Positions 33,823 to 43,152 of a stretch of DNA of 64,000 nt are shown here, piece after piece (position 1 is the stretch's first letter; each line of letters begins with the position of its first letter). The DNA is taken from the NCBI RefSeq assembly GCF_017315705.1, contig NZ_JAFLRF010000011.1, forward strand, positions 1 to 64,000, read 5' to 3'. Position numbers and translations under genes: made by a program. The notes beneath the pieces are model-generated. The model made no database searches. It worked only from the letters and a program-made list of their open reading frames with translations, and had not been told where the DNA came from. The stretch comes from Trinickia mobilis (GTDB lineage: Bacteria; Pseudomonadota; Gammaproteobacteria; Burkholderiales; Burkholderiaceae).

Positions 33823-35436
33823 ATGTCCAATACCAAACCACCCCACCATAGCCCTGCGCTGTCTCACCGGTTGTCCGTGCTGACTTCCGGCGCGGCGCGC
33901 GACGTGCTGGCGCAGGGCCGGCGCGGCATCGAAAAGGAGAGTCTGCGGGTGACGCGCGACGGCGCGCTCGCGATAACGCCACATCCGCGCGCGCTCGGCT
34001 CCGCGCTCACGCATCCGTCGTTGACGACCGACTATTCGGAAGCGCTCATCGAGCTGATCACGCCGGCCGAACACGATCCCGCGACGACGCTCGAGCAGCT
34101 CGACGAGCTGCATCGCTTCGTCTATGCCCAGCTCGGCGACGAATCGTTGTGGAACCTGTCGATGCCGGGCCGGTTGCCGGAGGACGACGACATCCCGATC
34201 GCGCAATACGGCACGTCGAACATCGGCAGGCTCAAGACGGTCTACCGGCACGGCCTTGCGCTGCGCTACGGCCGCACGATGCAATGCATTGCGGGCATCC
34301 ACTACAACTACTCGCTCGCCGACGAAGTGTGGCGCCTGCTGCAAACGGATCAGCACTCGACCGCCAGCGCGGTTGATTTTCAGTCCGAACGATATCTGGC
34401 GCTGATCCGCAACTTCCGCCGCACGAGTTGGCTCTTGATGTATCTATTCGGCGCTTCGCCGGCGCTCGATCGCCATTTCTTGCGAGGCAAGCCGCACAAG
34501 CTCGAAACGTTCGACGCCGACACGCTCTATCGTCCGTATGCGACGAGCCTGCGGATGAGCGATCTCGGCTACTCGAACACGACGGCGCAAGCTGCGCTGC
34601 AGCCGAACTACGACACGCTGCCGGGCTATCTCGACGCGCTCGCGAAGGCGGTGAGCCAGCCGTATCCCCCGTACGAAGCAATCGGCACGCACCGCAACGG
34701 CGAATGGGTGCAGATCAACACGAACGTGCTGCAGATCGAAAACGAGTTCTACTCAACGATCCGGCCGAAGCGCGTCACGTATCCCGGCGAACGGCCGCTG
34801 CATGCGCTTGCCGCGCGCGGCGTGCAGTACGTCGAAGTGCGCTGCCTCGACATCGATCCGTTCGAGCCTTGCGGCATCGCGATCGATACCGCACGTTCTC
34901 TCGATGCCTACCTGCTCGTCTGCGCGCTCGACGACAGCCCGCTCCTGCCGCCCGACGCCTGCGCCGAAGCGAACGCGAATTTCGGCCGCGTCACGCTCGA
35001 AGGCCGCAAGCCGGGCCTCGAACTGACGCGCGAGGGGCAAACCGTGGCGATGCAGGATTGGGCGGCCGAACTGATGTCGAAAATCGATCTCGCCGCACAA
35101 GCGCTCGACGCGCTGCGCGGCGACAATGTCCACGCGCGCGCCGTCGCGGCGCAACGCGAAAAGCTCGCCGACGCGTCGCAGACGCCGTCGGCCCGCGTGC
35201 TGCAAACGATGCGCGGCAATCAGCAAAGCTTCCTCGCGTTCGGCCAGGCGCAAAGCGAAGCGCACGCGGCGTACTTCCGCGCCCGCCCGCTGCCTGCGGA
35301 CGCTGCCCGCGAAGCCGCCGCGCTCGCCGCGCATTCGCTCGACGAGCAAGCACAGCTCGAGCGCAGCGAAGTCGGCTCGTTCGACGCGTTCGTCGCCGCC
35401 TACCGTGCATACACGCTGAACCGCGTCAGCGTTTGA
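33823..35436 (+). CDS. gshA: Glutamate-cysteine ligase
   Basis: A 537-residue type 1 GshA. It has GRRGIEKESLRVTRDG at the start of the catalytic domain, TTDYSEALIELITP and YGTSNIGRLKTVYRHGLALR. It makes gamma-glutamylcysteine, the first step of glutathione synthesis, in the cytoplasm. The ATG at 33823 is chosen; an ATG at 33793 would add ten residues with no family support. No terminator with a T-run follows, though a dyad TCGAAGCGC/GCGCTTCGA lies at 35458-35487. Confidence 0.95.
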   Translation: MSNTKPPHHSPALSHRLSVLTSGAARDVLAQGRRGIEKESLRVTRDGALAITPHPRALGSALTHPSLTTDYSEALIELITPAEHDPATTLEQLDELHRFVYAQLGDESLWNLSMPGRLPEDDDIPIAQYGTSNIGRLKTVYRHGLALRYGRTMQCIAGIHYNYSLADEVWRLLQTDQHSTASAVDFQSERYLALIRNFRRTSWLLMYLFGASPALDRHFLRGKPHKLETFDADTLYRPYATSLRMSDLGYSNTTAQAALQPNYDTLPGYLDALAKAVSQPYPPYEAIGTHRNGEWVQINTNVLQIENEFYSTIRPKRVTYPGERPLHALAARGVQYVEVRCLDIDPFEPCGIAIDTARSLDAYLLVCALDDSPLLPPDACAEANANFGRVTLEGRKPGLELTREGQTVAMQDWAAELMSKIDLAAQALDALRGDNVHARAVAAQREKLADASQTPSARVLQTMRGNQQSFLAFGQAQSEAHAAYFRARPLPADAAREAAALAAHSLDEQAQLERSEVGSFDAFVAAYRAYTLNRVSV

Positions 35437-35670
35437 GGCGCTGACTGATCACAGGGCATCGAAGCGCAAGCAGGGCCGCGCTTCGAGGTCCTGCTCTCCC
35501 GGCGAATCTGGCCATTTGGCCACACCAGTCAGCAGCCCTCACGAGCGCGCGCGAAACGCGTCTCGCCGCAGACGGTCCAACCTTGTGTCATCGAATCAGC
35601 GCGGCGCAAATATCGCGCCCGCGCTCACTCGATTTGTCGGCGATTCGCCGGACAAAAGGAGGGAGTCCCG

Positions 35671-36180
35671 ATGAAACGAGTGCTTTCGATCGCGCTGCTG
35701 GCGTGGCTCGCGGGGTGTGCGTCGAGCGGCCAGGTCAGCCCGGATACGATGCAGACCGCTACCGAGCCGCTCACATGCCAAGCGCCATCGGAATGCGCCG
35801 TGTGGTGGCAGCGGGCGCGGGCATGGGTCGCGAATCATGCGAACTACGCGCTGCAGACCTCCACCGATTCGCTGATCCAGACGGCGGGACCGGCCGGCGG
35901 CAGCCGGTCGCTCGCCTACGAAATCACGCTGACGCCGAATCACGACGGCACCGCGACGATCGGCTTCGCCGCGCATTGCGACAGCATGTTCGGCTGCGAT
36001 CCGAATCCTTGGCAGGCGGGCGCCGACTTCAAGCTCTATGTGAGAGCGGGATCGAGCGCGCCGGCCGCCGCGCCTGCGAACAAGCCAGGCGCACCCGGCA
36101 GCTTCGCGCCGCCGCAATTGCGCAGCGGCCTGTCCGCTAGTGCCCCAGCGCCGGGCCGGCGCCCTTGCGCGGCTTCGTGA
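35671..36180 (+). CDS. Putative lipoprotein
   Basis: A 169-residue protein with a signal segment RVLSIALLAWLAGC and lipobox LAGC. The mature part has ECAVWWQRARAWVANHANYA and four further cysteines in two pairs (CQAPSEC, HCDSMFGC). The C-terminal third is Pro/Ala-rich. AAAGGAGGG precedes the ATG. Its 3' end overlaps the convergent MFS gene by 44 bp. Function unknown. Confidence 0.7.
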   Translation: MKRVLSIALLAWLAGCASSGQVSPDTMQTATEPLTCQAPSECAVWWQRARAWVANHANYALQTSTDSLIQTAGPAGGSRSLAYEITLTPNHDGTATIGFAAHCDSMFGCDPNPWQAGADFKLYVRAGSSAPAAAPANKPGAPGSFAPPQLRSGLSASAPAPGRRPCAAS

Positions 36181-37705
36181 CCCAGACGAGCAGCGCGAGC
36201 GCGACGAACCCGATGCACGAAATCCTGAAGAAATCGTTGGTCGCCATCATGTAGCCCTGGGTCGTCACGATCTGGTTGAGCTGGGCCGTGAGACTATCGC
36301 CGGCAAGGCCGAAATTCGCGAGCGCGCCGCTGAAGTCGTTGGTGTTCGGCGAATAGGCGCTCACCGATTCGGCCAGCACGGCGTGGTGATAGATCGCATC
36401 GTTTTCCCAATACGTCGTGCTGGCCGCGGTGCCGATCGCGCCCGACAGCGTCCGCAGAAAATTCGACAAGCCCGACGCGCTCGCGAGCCTGTCGTCGGAG
36501 ATGCTCGACAGCGTGATCGTCGTCATCGGCACGAAAAAGCACGCGACGCCGATGCCCTGCACGAGCCGCGGCAGGATCACGTGATTGAACGGCACGTCGA
36601 GCGTGAACGTCGAGTTCCAGTACGACACGACCGCGAACACGACGAACGCGAAGCTCGCCACCATCCGCAAATCGAGGCGATGCATGTTGCGTCCGATCAT
36701 CGGCGACAGCACGAGCGCGAGCAGCCCGATGGGCGCCGTCGCGAGGCCGGCGAGCCCGGCCGTGTAGCCCATCACGGTCTGCAGCCACAGCGGAAAGATC
36801 ACGACCGAGCCGAAGAACGCCATGAAGCCGAACGAGATGATCATCGCGCCGAGCGCGAAGTTGCGATCCTTGAACAGCGACAAGTCGACGACCGGCTCCT
36901 TCTCGGTCGCCTCCCACGCGAGCATGAACGCGAGCGACACGGCCGCGATGATCGCGAGCGCCAAGATGAAGTTCGAGTTGAACCAGTCGCGGTCCTTGCC
37001 GAGGTCGAGCATCATCTGCAGGCACGACACGCCGATGACTAGCAACGCGAGACCGATTGCGTCGATGCGCTGCCTGGTGGTCTTCGTCTCGCGGCCGCGC
37101 AGCAGGAAGAACGCGCAAACGGCCGAAAATACGCCGATCGGCAGGTTGATGTAGAAGATCCACGGCCAAGTGTAGTTGTCGGTGATCCAGCCGCCCATGA
37201 CGGGCCCGAAGATCGGCGCGACGATCACCGTCATCGCCCATAGGCCGAGCGCGAGGCCGCGTTTTGCCGGCGGGTAGCTGCGCATCAAGATCGTTTGCGA
37301 AAGCGGCACCATCGGCCCGGAAACCAGCCCTTGGAGCAGCCGGAACGCGATCAGCGATTCGAAGTTCTGCGCGAACCCGCATAGCGCCGATGCGATCGTG
37401 AAAAGCAGAACCGACAGCGTGAAGAGCCGCACCTCGCCCACGCGGCGCGCGAGCCAGCCGGTCAGCGGCACGGCAATGGCCGAGGCCACCGAGTACGACG
37501 AGATCACCCAAGTGCCCTGGCTCGACGCGACCCCGAGACTGCCTGAGATCGTCGGCACCGCGACGTTCGCGATCGACGTGTCGAGCACTTCCATGAACGT
37601 GCCGAGCGCGAGTCCGACCGTCAGGAGCGCGAGCGCGCCACCCGAGAGCGACGCGGGGCCGGCCTCCGCGCCCGCCGATGCGCCGGGAGTTGCGGTGCTT
37701 GTCAT
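36137..37705 (-). CDS. DHA2-family MFS drug efflux transporter (EmrB-like)
   Basis: A 522-residue transporter with 14 predicted helices. It has LALGTFMEVLDTSIANVAVP, TWVISSYSVASAIAVPLTGW and MVPLSQTILMRSYPPAKRGL, with the family motif C-like GPMVPLSQ. EmrB-type pumps move hydrophobic drugs and work with a membrane-fusion protein and an outer-membrane channel. Only the channel (38810) is nearby and no EmrA-type adaptor is seen, so the partner must be elsewhere or the pump acts alone. Confidence 0.93.
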   Translation of the reverse strand: MTSTATPGASAGAEAGPASLSGGALALLTVGLALGTFMEVLDTSIANVAVPTISGSLGVASSQGTWVISSYSVASAIAVPLTGWLARRVGEVRLFTLSVLLFTIASALCGFAQNFESLIAFRLLQGLVSGPMVPLSQTILMRSYPPAKRGLALGLWAMTVIVAPIFGPVMGGWITDNYTWPWIFYINLPIGVFSAVCAFFLLRGRETKTTRQRIDAIGLALLVIGVSCLQMMLDLGKDRDWFNSNFILALAIIAAVSLAFMLAWEATEKEPVVDLSLFKDRNFALGAMIISFGFMAFFGSVVIFPLWLQTVMGYTAGLAGLATAPIGLLALVLSPMIGRNMHRLDLRMVASFAFVVFAVVSYWNSTFTLDVPFNHVILPRLVQGIGVACFFVPMTTITLSSISDDRLASASGLSNFLRTLSGAIGTAASTTYWENDAIYHHAVLAESVSAYSPNTNDFSGALANFGLAGDSLTAQLNQIVTTQGYMMATNDFFRISCIGFVALALLVWVTKPRKGAGPALGH

Positions 37706-37919
37706 CCGTTACCTCCGTGCGTGCCAAGAAGCCCTTGTCCATGCACATATTTCGTGAGCCGAATGGGCTCTATTTTCATGTCGCCGCATTATCTGCTCTG
37801 ACAGCTAAGTGCCTAGCAGCGATCTATCGTTCAGACAATACTGCGGCACTTGCAGCTCGTATATCGAGCGAATCGCCTACGCGCCGCCGCCGTTGCGCCG
37901 CGCGCGCCCTGCATCTACT

Positions 37920-38057
37920 TCAGCTTCTGCCTGAGTTCTTCCGCATCCGGTCCATCCGGTCCATCCGGTCCATCAGCACGTTGCGCGCCTTGGTCAGGTA
38001 GTAGCCGCGGCTCGATTCGAGTCGGATCTCATCGGGATCGTCGAGGTCGTCACTCAT
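37920..38057 (-). CDS. Small charged protein with a repeated MDR motif, hypothetical
   Basis: A 45-residue frame, MSDDLDDPDEIRLESSRGYY, then LTKARNVLMDRMDRMDRMRK and a short tail. The array of 9-bp units gives three MDR tripeptides. In the next frame the 3' end reads DAEELRQKLK before a stop, which fits a coiled coil better and suggests a frameshift after the repeat. No SD is visible. Possibly a decaying regulator-type small protein. Confidence 0.4.
   Translation of the reverse strand: MSDDLDDPDEIRLESSRGYYLTKARNVLMDRMDRMDRMRKNSGRS
37944..37974. repeat. 9-bp tandem repeat CATCCGGTC, three copies plus a partial
   Basis: Perfect head-to-tail units inside the small minus-strand frame. The unit length keeps the frame, so copy-number change would add or remove MDR tripeptides without a frameshift. 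Confidence 0.7.
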
Positions 38058-38296
38058 GGGACTGAAAACTGGCGGCCGTGAAGACCGCGGGAAGATTACC
38101 TGCCTAGACAGGCAAATCGTGGCCCGACGTGCTGTTTAACAACACTACGCATACCAGCGTGCGAAGTATCTTGAGATTTAATTGCATAGTCAATATTATT
38201 CTATGCAACCAGTTACGCGCGACATAGCGCCGCAGAGACAATGCGCTAACCGCCTCACCGCGCGGCAGCCCACGCCGACGCACAAAAGGATTTCCC

Positions 38297-38551
38297 ATGC
38301 AGTACTTGAAGAACGCCCTGAGCAGCCTAGGCCGCCACCTCCACGATTCGGCACTCCACGCCTTCCAAGGCCCGCACCGTTGGTGGAAACTCGCGTTCTT
38401 CGCGGCGATGTTCGTGCTGCCCGGCGGATCGGTCTTGATTGCGCTCGTCGCGTGGTTCGATCATCGGCGCCATCAGCAAAGCCAGGCGACGGCCCGCCAG
38501 CCGCGCGTCGCTGCGCGCGGCCCCTACACCCAAGCCCCGCTTCGGCCGTAA
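38297..38551 (+). CDS. Small membrane protein, hypothetical
   Basis: An 84-residue protein with an amphipathic N-terminus (QYLKNALSSLGRHLHDSALH), one helix (LAFFAAMFVLPGGSVLIALVAW) and a basic, proline-containing tail. AAAAGGA precedes the ATG. Function is not known. It is not obviously linked to the outer-membrane factor 258 bp downstream. Confidence 0.55.
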   Translation: MQYLKNALSSLGRHLHDSALHAFQGPHRWWKLAFFAAMFVLPGGSVLIALVAWFDHRRHQQSQATARQPRVAARGPYTQAPLRP

Positions 38552-38809
38552 CGCCTCGTAACCGGCCTCCCGCGCCCGTAACCGATCCGTAACACACGGC
38601 GCGGGGCAGGCACATTACCCTCTAGCTTTCGCTAGTCTTCGGGCGCGCGGCGCCACGCGCGCCGTAAGTTACCATTCGGGCTCGCCGTCCCTTGCTGCCC
38701 CAACCGCGTCCGCGCAGGCGCCGGAAAACCCCGCGGCAGCCATCGTCGCCCATCCGCGTGCTCGTCAAGCGCATATCGGGCGACAGCCGAATCGACAGGA
38801 ATCCATTGC

Positions 38810-40330
38810 ATGCAGTGTCATCGAATCCCGCAGTCGCGCGCGGGCATCCCACGTGTTCTGACCATCGCCGTCGCGGCGGCAGCGGCCATTGCGTTCGCAG
38901 GCTGCGCGGTCGGCCCCAACTATCAGCGTCCGGCGGCGGCTGTGCCTGCGGCGTACAAGGAAACGCCCGAGGGCTGGAAGGTCGCGCAGCCGTCCGATCA
39001 AACCGACCGCGGCAACTGGTGGACGATTTATAACGATGCGCAACTGAACGCGCTGATCGACAAGCTCAACACCGCGAACCAGACCGTCGCGCAATTCGCG
39101 GCGGCTTACCGGCAGGCGCGCGCGCTCGTCTCCGAGGCGCGCGCGGCGTACTTCCCGACGGTAGGCCTCTCGGCGGGCGGCACGCGCTCCGGCCAGCCGT
39201 CGAGGTTCCAGGGCAGCACGCAGGTCGGCAGCGGCAGCAGCACGTCGTCCATCACCAACAACTACAACATCTCGCTCGATGCTTCGTGGGAGCCGGACCT
39301 GTGGGGCAAGGTCAGCCGTCAGGTCGGCGCGCAAAAGGCCGGGCAGCAAAGCGCCGCCGCCGATCTCGCGAACGCGCGCCTGTCCGCTCAGGCGACGCTC
39401 GCGCAAACGTATTTCTCGCTGCGCGCGCTCGATTCGCAGCAAAAGCTCCTCGACGACACCGTCGCCTCCTACGAGCAGGCGCTGAAGCTCACCCAGAACC
39501 GGTACGCGGTCGGCGTTGCCGCGCGCTCGGACGTGATCACCGCGCAAACGCAACTCCAATCGGCGCAGGCCGCGGCGATCGACAACGGCGTCGCGCGCGC
39601 GCAGGACGAGCACGCGATCGCGGTGCTGGTCGGCGAGCCGGCGTCGACCTTCTCGATTCCGCCGTCGCCGCTCGACGCCGTGCCGCCCGACGTGCCGATG
39701 CAGCTCCCGTCCGCGCTGCTCGAGCGCCGGCCCGACATCGCGTCGGCCGAGCGCAAGGCCGCCGAGGCGAACGAGCAGATCGGCGTGGCGATCGCGGCGT
39801 TCTTCCCGACGCTGACGCTCTCCGCGCAAGGCGGCTTCGAAAGCTCCGCGTGGTCGCAACTGCTGACGCTGCCGTCGCGCTTCTGGACCGTCGGGCCGCA
39901 GCTTGCCGCCACGCTCTTCGACGCCGGCTTGCGCAGCGCGCAGACCGAAGCCGCGCGCGCTGCCTACGATCAGCAAGTGGCCGCCTACCGGCAGACGGTG
40001 CTCGCCGCATTCCAGGACGTCGAGGACAACCTCGCGTCGCAGCGCATTCTCGCGAACGAGGTCGTCGTGCAGAAGCAGGCGGTCGATTCGGCGCGCCAGG
40101 CGCTCGCGATCACGACAAACGAGTACAAAGCGGGCACGGTTGCTTATGTGAGCGTGCTGACCGCGCAGACCACCGCGTTTGCGGCCGAACAGAAGCTCGT
40201 CACGATTGCGGGCCAGCGGATGGTGTCGTCGGTGGGAGTCGTGAAGGCGCTCGGCGGAGGCTGGGACGTCGCGCAGGTGGATCGCGAGACGGGCGGCGTG
40301 GCCGCGCCGCCGCCGGTTGCGCAGAAGTAG
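38810..40330 (+). CDS. RND/MFS efflux outer-membrane lipoprotein, NodT/OprM family
   Basis: A 506-residue outer-membrane factor. The signal segment ends in lipobox AIAFAGCAVGPNYQRP, the usual start of this family. Periplasmic helical parts include TANQTVAQFAAAYRQARALV and YEQALKLTQNRYAVGVAARSD, with LPSALLERRPDIASAERKAAEANEQIG. It would form the trimeric outer-membrane exit duct. It has no RND or adaptor gene beside it; the DHA2 pump across the divergent spacer is the closest candidate partner. Confidence 0.93.
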   Translation: MQCHRIPQSRAGIPRVLTIAVAAAAAIAFAGCAVGPNYQRPAAAVPAAYKETPEGWKVAQPSDQTDRGNWWTIYNDAQLNALIDKLNTANQTVAQFAAAYRQARALVSEARAAYFPTVGLSAGGTRSGQPSRFQGSTQVGSGSSTSSITNNYNISLDASWEPDLWGKVSRQVGAQKAGQQSAAADLANARLSAQATLAQTYFSLRALDSQQKLLDDTVASYEQALKLTQNRYAVGVAARSDVITAQTQLQSAQAAAIDNGVARAQDEHAIAVLVGEPASTFSIPPSPLDAVPPDVPMQLPSALLERRPDIASAERKAAEANEQIGVAIAAFFPTLTLSAQGGFESSAWSQLLTLPSRFWTVGPQLAATLFDAGLRSAQTEAARAAYDQQVAAYRQTVLAAFQDVEDNLASQRILANEVVVQKQAVDSARQALAITTNEYKAGTVAYVSVLTAQTTAFAAEQKLVTIAGQRMVSSVGVVKALGGGWDVAQVDRETGGVAAPPPVAQK

Positions 40331-40346
40331 AAGCCGAGGCATGGCA

Positions 40347-40371
40347 AACGGCCGTCATTGCGACGGCCGTT
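40347..40371. terminator. Bidirectional hairpin between the outer-membrane factor and gspN
   Basis: AACGGCCGTC-ATTGC-GACGGCCGTT is a perfect dyad in the convergent spacer. It lacks a long T tract, so its strength as a terminator is uncertain. Confidence 0.5.
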
Positions 40372-40399
40372 ACGCTTGAGGCACGGCAAGCTCACGGCC

Positions 40400-41179
40400 T
40401 TAGTGGACAAAAGTCAGCGCAACGGTGCCCATGCCGGACGGCCGCCCGAGCAGATTGAGCAGGCCGGCGAGATTGTCGCGCTGATCGGGCGCGGCGCTCG
40501 CCTCGCCCTGAAACTGTGTCATCCCGCCCGCCATCGAGCCGTGGCCTTTCAATTGCAACGGACCTTTGAGCGTCGACAGATCGAGCGTCGACGATTCCCC
40601 CTCGGCCTGAAACACGACCCGATACGACCCGAGCGGCTTCACGCGCGAGACGCGCGATGCCATGTCGGTGAGCGTCACGATCAGTTGACCGAACGGCTTG
40701 TGCTCGAGGAGCCGCCAGTCGGTCCATGTGAGGCGGACGCCGCCTTGCAAGTCGAGCGTGTTGAACGGCGCCCCGAGTCCGGCCAAGAGCGCGGCCGGCA
40801 CCGCGAGACTGCCTCCCGAAAGCGTCGCGCCGTTGGCTGTCGCATCGAGTGTCACCGGGTCCGGCATCGCGTCCGACTGCTCCATCCGCATCTGCAAGCG
40901 GCCCGTCAGAAGCGGCCAAAACGCGGTGTGCCATTCGATGCGGCCCGGCAGCAGCGTCGCCGTGCTCGAATCGGAGCCGGCCGCGAGCATCAGCGCGGCC
41001 GAGCCATGCCAGAGCGAGCCGGACGGCTCGATCAGATTCACGTGGCCTTGCGTCTCTTGCGCGAACCGCGGCGTGATCCACGCGGCGGGCAGCATCGCGA
41101 TCAGCGTGATTCCGCACGACGCGACGGCGACCGCCAGCCAGGGCGCGAAGGCCCGCAGGCGCCACATCCATAACTTCAT
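40400..41179 (-). CDS. gspN: Type II secretion system protein N
   Basis: A 259-residue GspN with one N-terminal membrane helix (FAPWLAVAVASCGITLIAML) and a periplasmic domain. It is the last gene of the gsp unit, as expected. GspN is an accessory inner-membrane component of some type II systems. Its identity rests on size, architecture and position plus SGSLWHGSAALML, a pattern seen in this family. Confidence 0.85.
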   Translation of the reverse strand: MKLWMWRLRAFAPWLAVAVASCGITLIAMLPAAWITPRFAQETQGHVNLIEPSGSLWHGSAALMLAAGSDSSTATLLPGRIEWHTAFWPLLTGRLQMRMEQSDAMPDPVTLDATANGATLSGGSLAVPAALLAGLGAPFNTLDLQGGVRLTWTDWRLLEHKPFGQLIVTLTDMASRVSRVKPLGSYRVVFQAEGESSTLDLSTLKGPLQLKGHGSMAGGMTQFQGEASAAPDQRDNLAGLLNLLGRPSGMGTVALTFVH

Positions 41180-41202
41180 CGGCGATCCTTATCGACGGGC
41201 GC

Positions 41203-41718
41203 TCATCGGGCCGGGCCGGAGCCGGCGGCCGGCTGGAGCGACGCGGTCAGGTCCACCTGCCCGTCGGTCTTCAGCGCCGAGATGTGCGCTTCGGATACCT
41301 GCACTTTGTATTGCTTGCGCACGTCGTCGAGCCACATCGTCCAGGTCGGGAACGACGCGTTCTTCAGCTGAATCTCGACCGCGTTGCCGGCCATTCCCAC
41401 CTGTGTCGGATTCAGGCCATGCTCGGTCAGCGACGCGGCGAGTGCGCCTTTCAGCGCGACGCCCGTCGGCGCCACGCCCTGCGCCGCAATGGCGAGCGTG
41501 CGCGCTTCGTTGGCCTGCGCGGTCATCATCGCGACCTTGCGCTGCATCTCCGGCAGCGTCTCGCGCAAGTGCGCGCGCCCGGCCTGCGCGGGCGCCCACA
41601 GCACCGAGTAGGCGATCGCGACGGCCAGCACCGTGCCGCCCCAGGTGACGAGCGTCTTTTCGCGCGCGCTGCGCGCATCCCAAAACGTCGCCCAGCCTTC
41701 CGCAAATGCTGTTTTCAT
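41203..41718 (-). CDS. gspM: Type II secretion system protein M
   Basis: A 171-residue bitopic protein: a short cytoplasmic start, one helix (LVTWGGTVLAVAIAYSVLWA) and a periplasmic ferredoxin-like domain (NAVEIQLKNASFPTWTMWLD). It pairs with GspL in the assembly platform. It overlaps gspL by 4 nt and is 23 bp before gspN. The ATG at 41718 was chosen for this overlap. Confidence 0.9.
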   Translation of the reverse strand: MKTAFAEGWATFWDARSAREKTLVTWGGTVLAVAIAYSVLWAPAQAGRAHLRETLPEMQRKVAMMTAQANEARTLAIAAQGVAPTGVALKGALAASLTEHGLNPTQVGMAGNAVEIQLKNASFPTWTMWLDDVRKQYKVQVSEAHISALKTDGQVDLTASLQPAAGSGPAR

Positions 41719-43112
41719 GGTGCGTTCCTGATCATCCATTTGCCGGTGCTGCTGTCGATTTCGCCCGAGAGGCCGTTGCGCGCGAGACGCTGGTTGAAAT
41801 CGGGATCGACCTTGATTTCAGGCTTGAACGTGACGTCGAGCCGCCGGTCGTGATAGTCGAGCGCCGCCACGCCGTTGACGGGCACCGGCCCGAGCGAATG
41901 CGCGAGGCCCGCGGCGAGCGACAGGAAATCGCTCGGCGACAATTCGCCCGCCGCGACGCGCAGCTGATCGAGCTGGCGCGACATTTGATCGGGCGCGTCG
42001 AGCACGACCGTCGTCTTCGGAAAGGCGTTGAGCAAGAGCTCGGTCATCTGCGTGTTGAGCGCGTCGCGCTGCCGCGCGAGCATCAGCCACTGGACGTTCA
42101 TTGCGACCACCGCGACCACGAGCGATGCGACCGCAAGCGTCACCGGCAGGCGCAGCCGCCGCAGCGTCGCGCGATCGAGCCGCCACGGCCGCGCTTCGAA
42201 CTCGAACTGGCACAGATCGAGGCGGCAGTCGAGCGCACGGCGCGCGAGCGTCTCGAACGGCAGCGGCGCGGCGCCGGGCAAGCCCGCGCGCGACTGCGAC
42301 GCTTGCGCCACCGATGCGAGACGCGGCTCGCTGCCGGGCATGTCGGCGAGTTCGTAGAGCGTGACGGGCGCGTCGCCGGCCAGTGCGGCAAGCGTCGCCC
42401 CGACCGCCGACGCGGGCACCGCCAGCCCCTCGCCGTGCGCGCCGCGCGCGAGCGCAAGCTCGACGCGCGGCTCCTGCGCTTCGATCGACGGACCCGGCGC
42501 GCCGGAGGTATCCGACGCTTCGGCAAAGAGCGCCGCCGTGTGCTCGACGACGGTGCCGAGCACGGCGGCGACGATCGGCACCACCGCATGCGCGGCGGCG
42601 GCGTCCGGCGCAGCAGCAGACGCCGCCTCGACGGCATCCCCGCCCGGCGCGCCGTCGACCGGCGCCGGCACCGGCACCGGCAAGCAGCGCGTGACCGGGA
42701 CCGCGCGCAGATTGCGGTGCCCGGCCGCGCCGAACGCCTCGACGATGAACCGGAACCAGCCGCGATCGATCACCGCCAGCACGCGCTCGCCGCCGGCGAG
42801 CGACTGCGGATCGATCGCGATATGGCAGGTCTGCGGGTCCTGGATCAACTGATCCTCGACGACGTTCGGCAGCGCCTGCCGCAAGCGCGGCCCCTTCAGC
42901 GGCGGCACGGCGGTGCGCAGCATCAGCACGTCGCGCGCGGCCACGATCAGCACCGTCGACGACGCGCGCGGCAAGAGCGCCAGCGCCGCGCGTCCGGCGC
43001 GCTGCGTGCGGCCGCCCTTGTCGAGAAGCAGAAACGCCGTCTCCGGCAGTTGCCATTCCTGCGACGGCACCGCCGGATCACGCGGCGGCAAGAAGACGAT
43101 CAAGGTGCTCAA
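41715..43112 (-). CDS. gspL: Type II secretion system protein L
   Basis: A 465-residue protein with an actin-like cytoplasmic domain that binds GspE (starts STLIVFLPPRDPAVPSQEWQ), one membrane helix near residue 335 (LAVASLVVAVVAMNVQWLML) and a periplasmic domain. An Ala/Pro-rich insert at about residues 155-190 is not typical. It links the ATPase to the inner-membrane platform. Overlaps gspM by 4 nt. Confidence 0.92.
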   Translation of the reverse strand: MSTLIVFLPPRDPAVPSQEWQLPETAFLLLDKGGRTQRAGRAALALLPRASSTVLIVAARDVLMLRTAVPPLKGPRLRQALPNVVEDQLIQDPQTCHIAIDPQSLAGGERVLAVIDRGWFRFIVEAFGAAGHRNLRAVPVTRCLPVPVPAPVDGAPGGDAVEAASAAAPDAAAAHAVVPIVAAVLGTVVEHTAALFAEASDTSGAPGPSIEAQEPRVELALARGAHGEGLAVPASAVGATLAALAGDAPVTLYELADMPGSEPRLASVAQASQSRAGLPGAAPLPFETLARRALDCRLDLCQFEFEARPWRLDRATLRRLRLPVTLAVASLVVAVVAMNVQWLMLARQRDALNTQMTELLLNAFPKTTVVLDAPDQMSRQLDQLRVAAGELSPSDFLSLAAGLAHSLGPVPVNGVAALDYHDRRLDVTFKPEIKVDPDFNQRLARNGLSGEIDSSTGKWMIRNAP

Positions 43113-43152
43113 AGTGCACTCTCTCCTGGTCTGGGGGCGTTCGCGTTCAAAT

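Larger units (their letters stand above)
37706..38296. other. Divergent spacer between MFS and small membrane gene
   Basis: The only frame with apparent coding character is the minus-strand 45-codon one listed at 37920-38057. The remainder has no gene. It is AT-rich around 38100-38220. Confidence 0.4.

Noticed and set aside
35458-35487. Dyad TCGAAGCGC/GCGCTTCGA as a gshA terminator
   Set aside because: No T tract follows, and the loop is ordinary; not strong enough to call.
36140-37042. 300-codon plus-strand frame over the MFS gene
   Set aside because: It is the complement of a clear 14-helix transporter gene and is extremely Arg/His-rich, as typical antisense shadows in high-GC DNA are.
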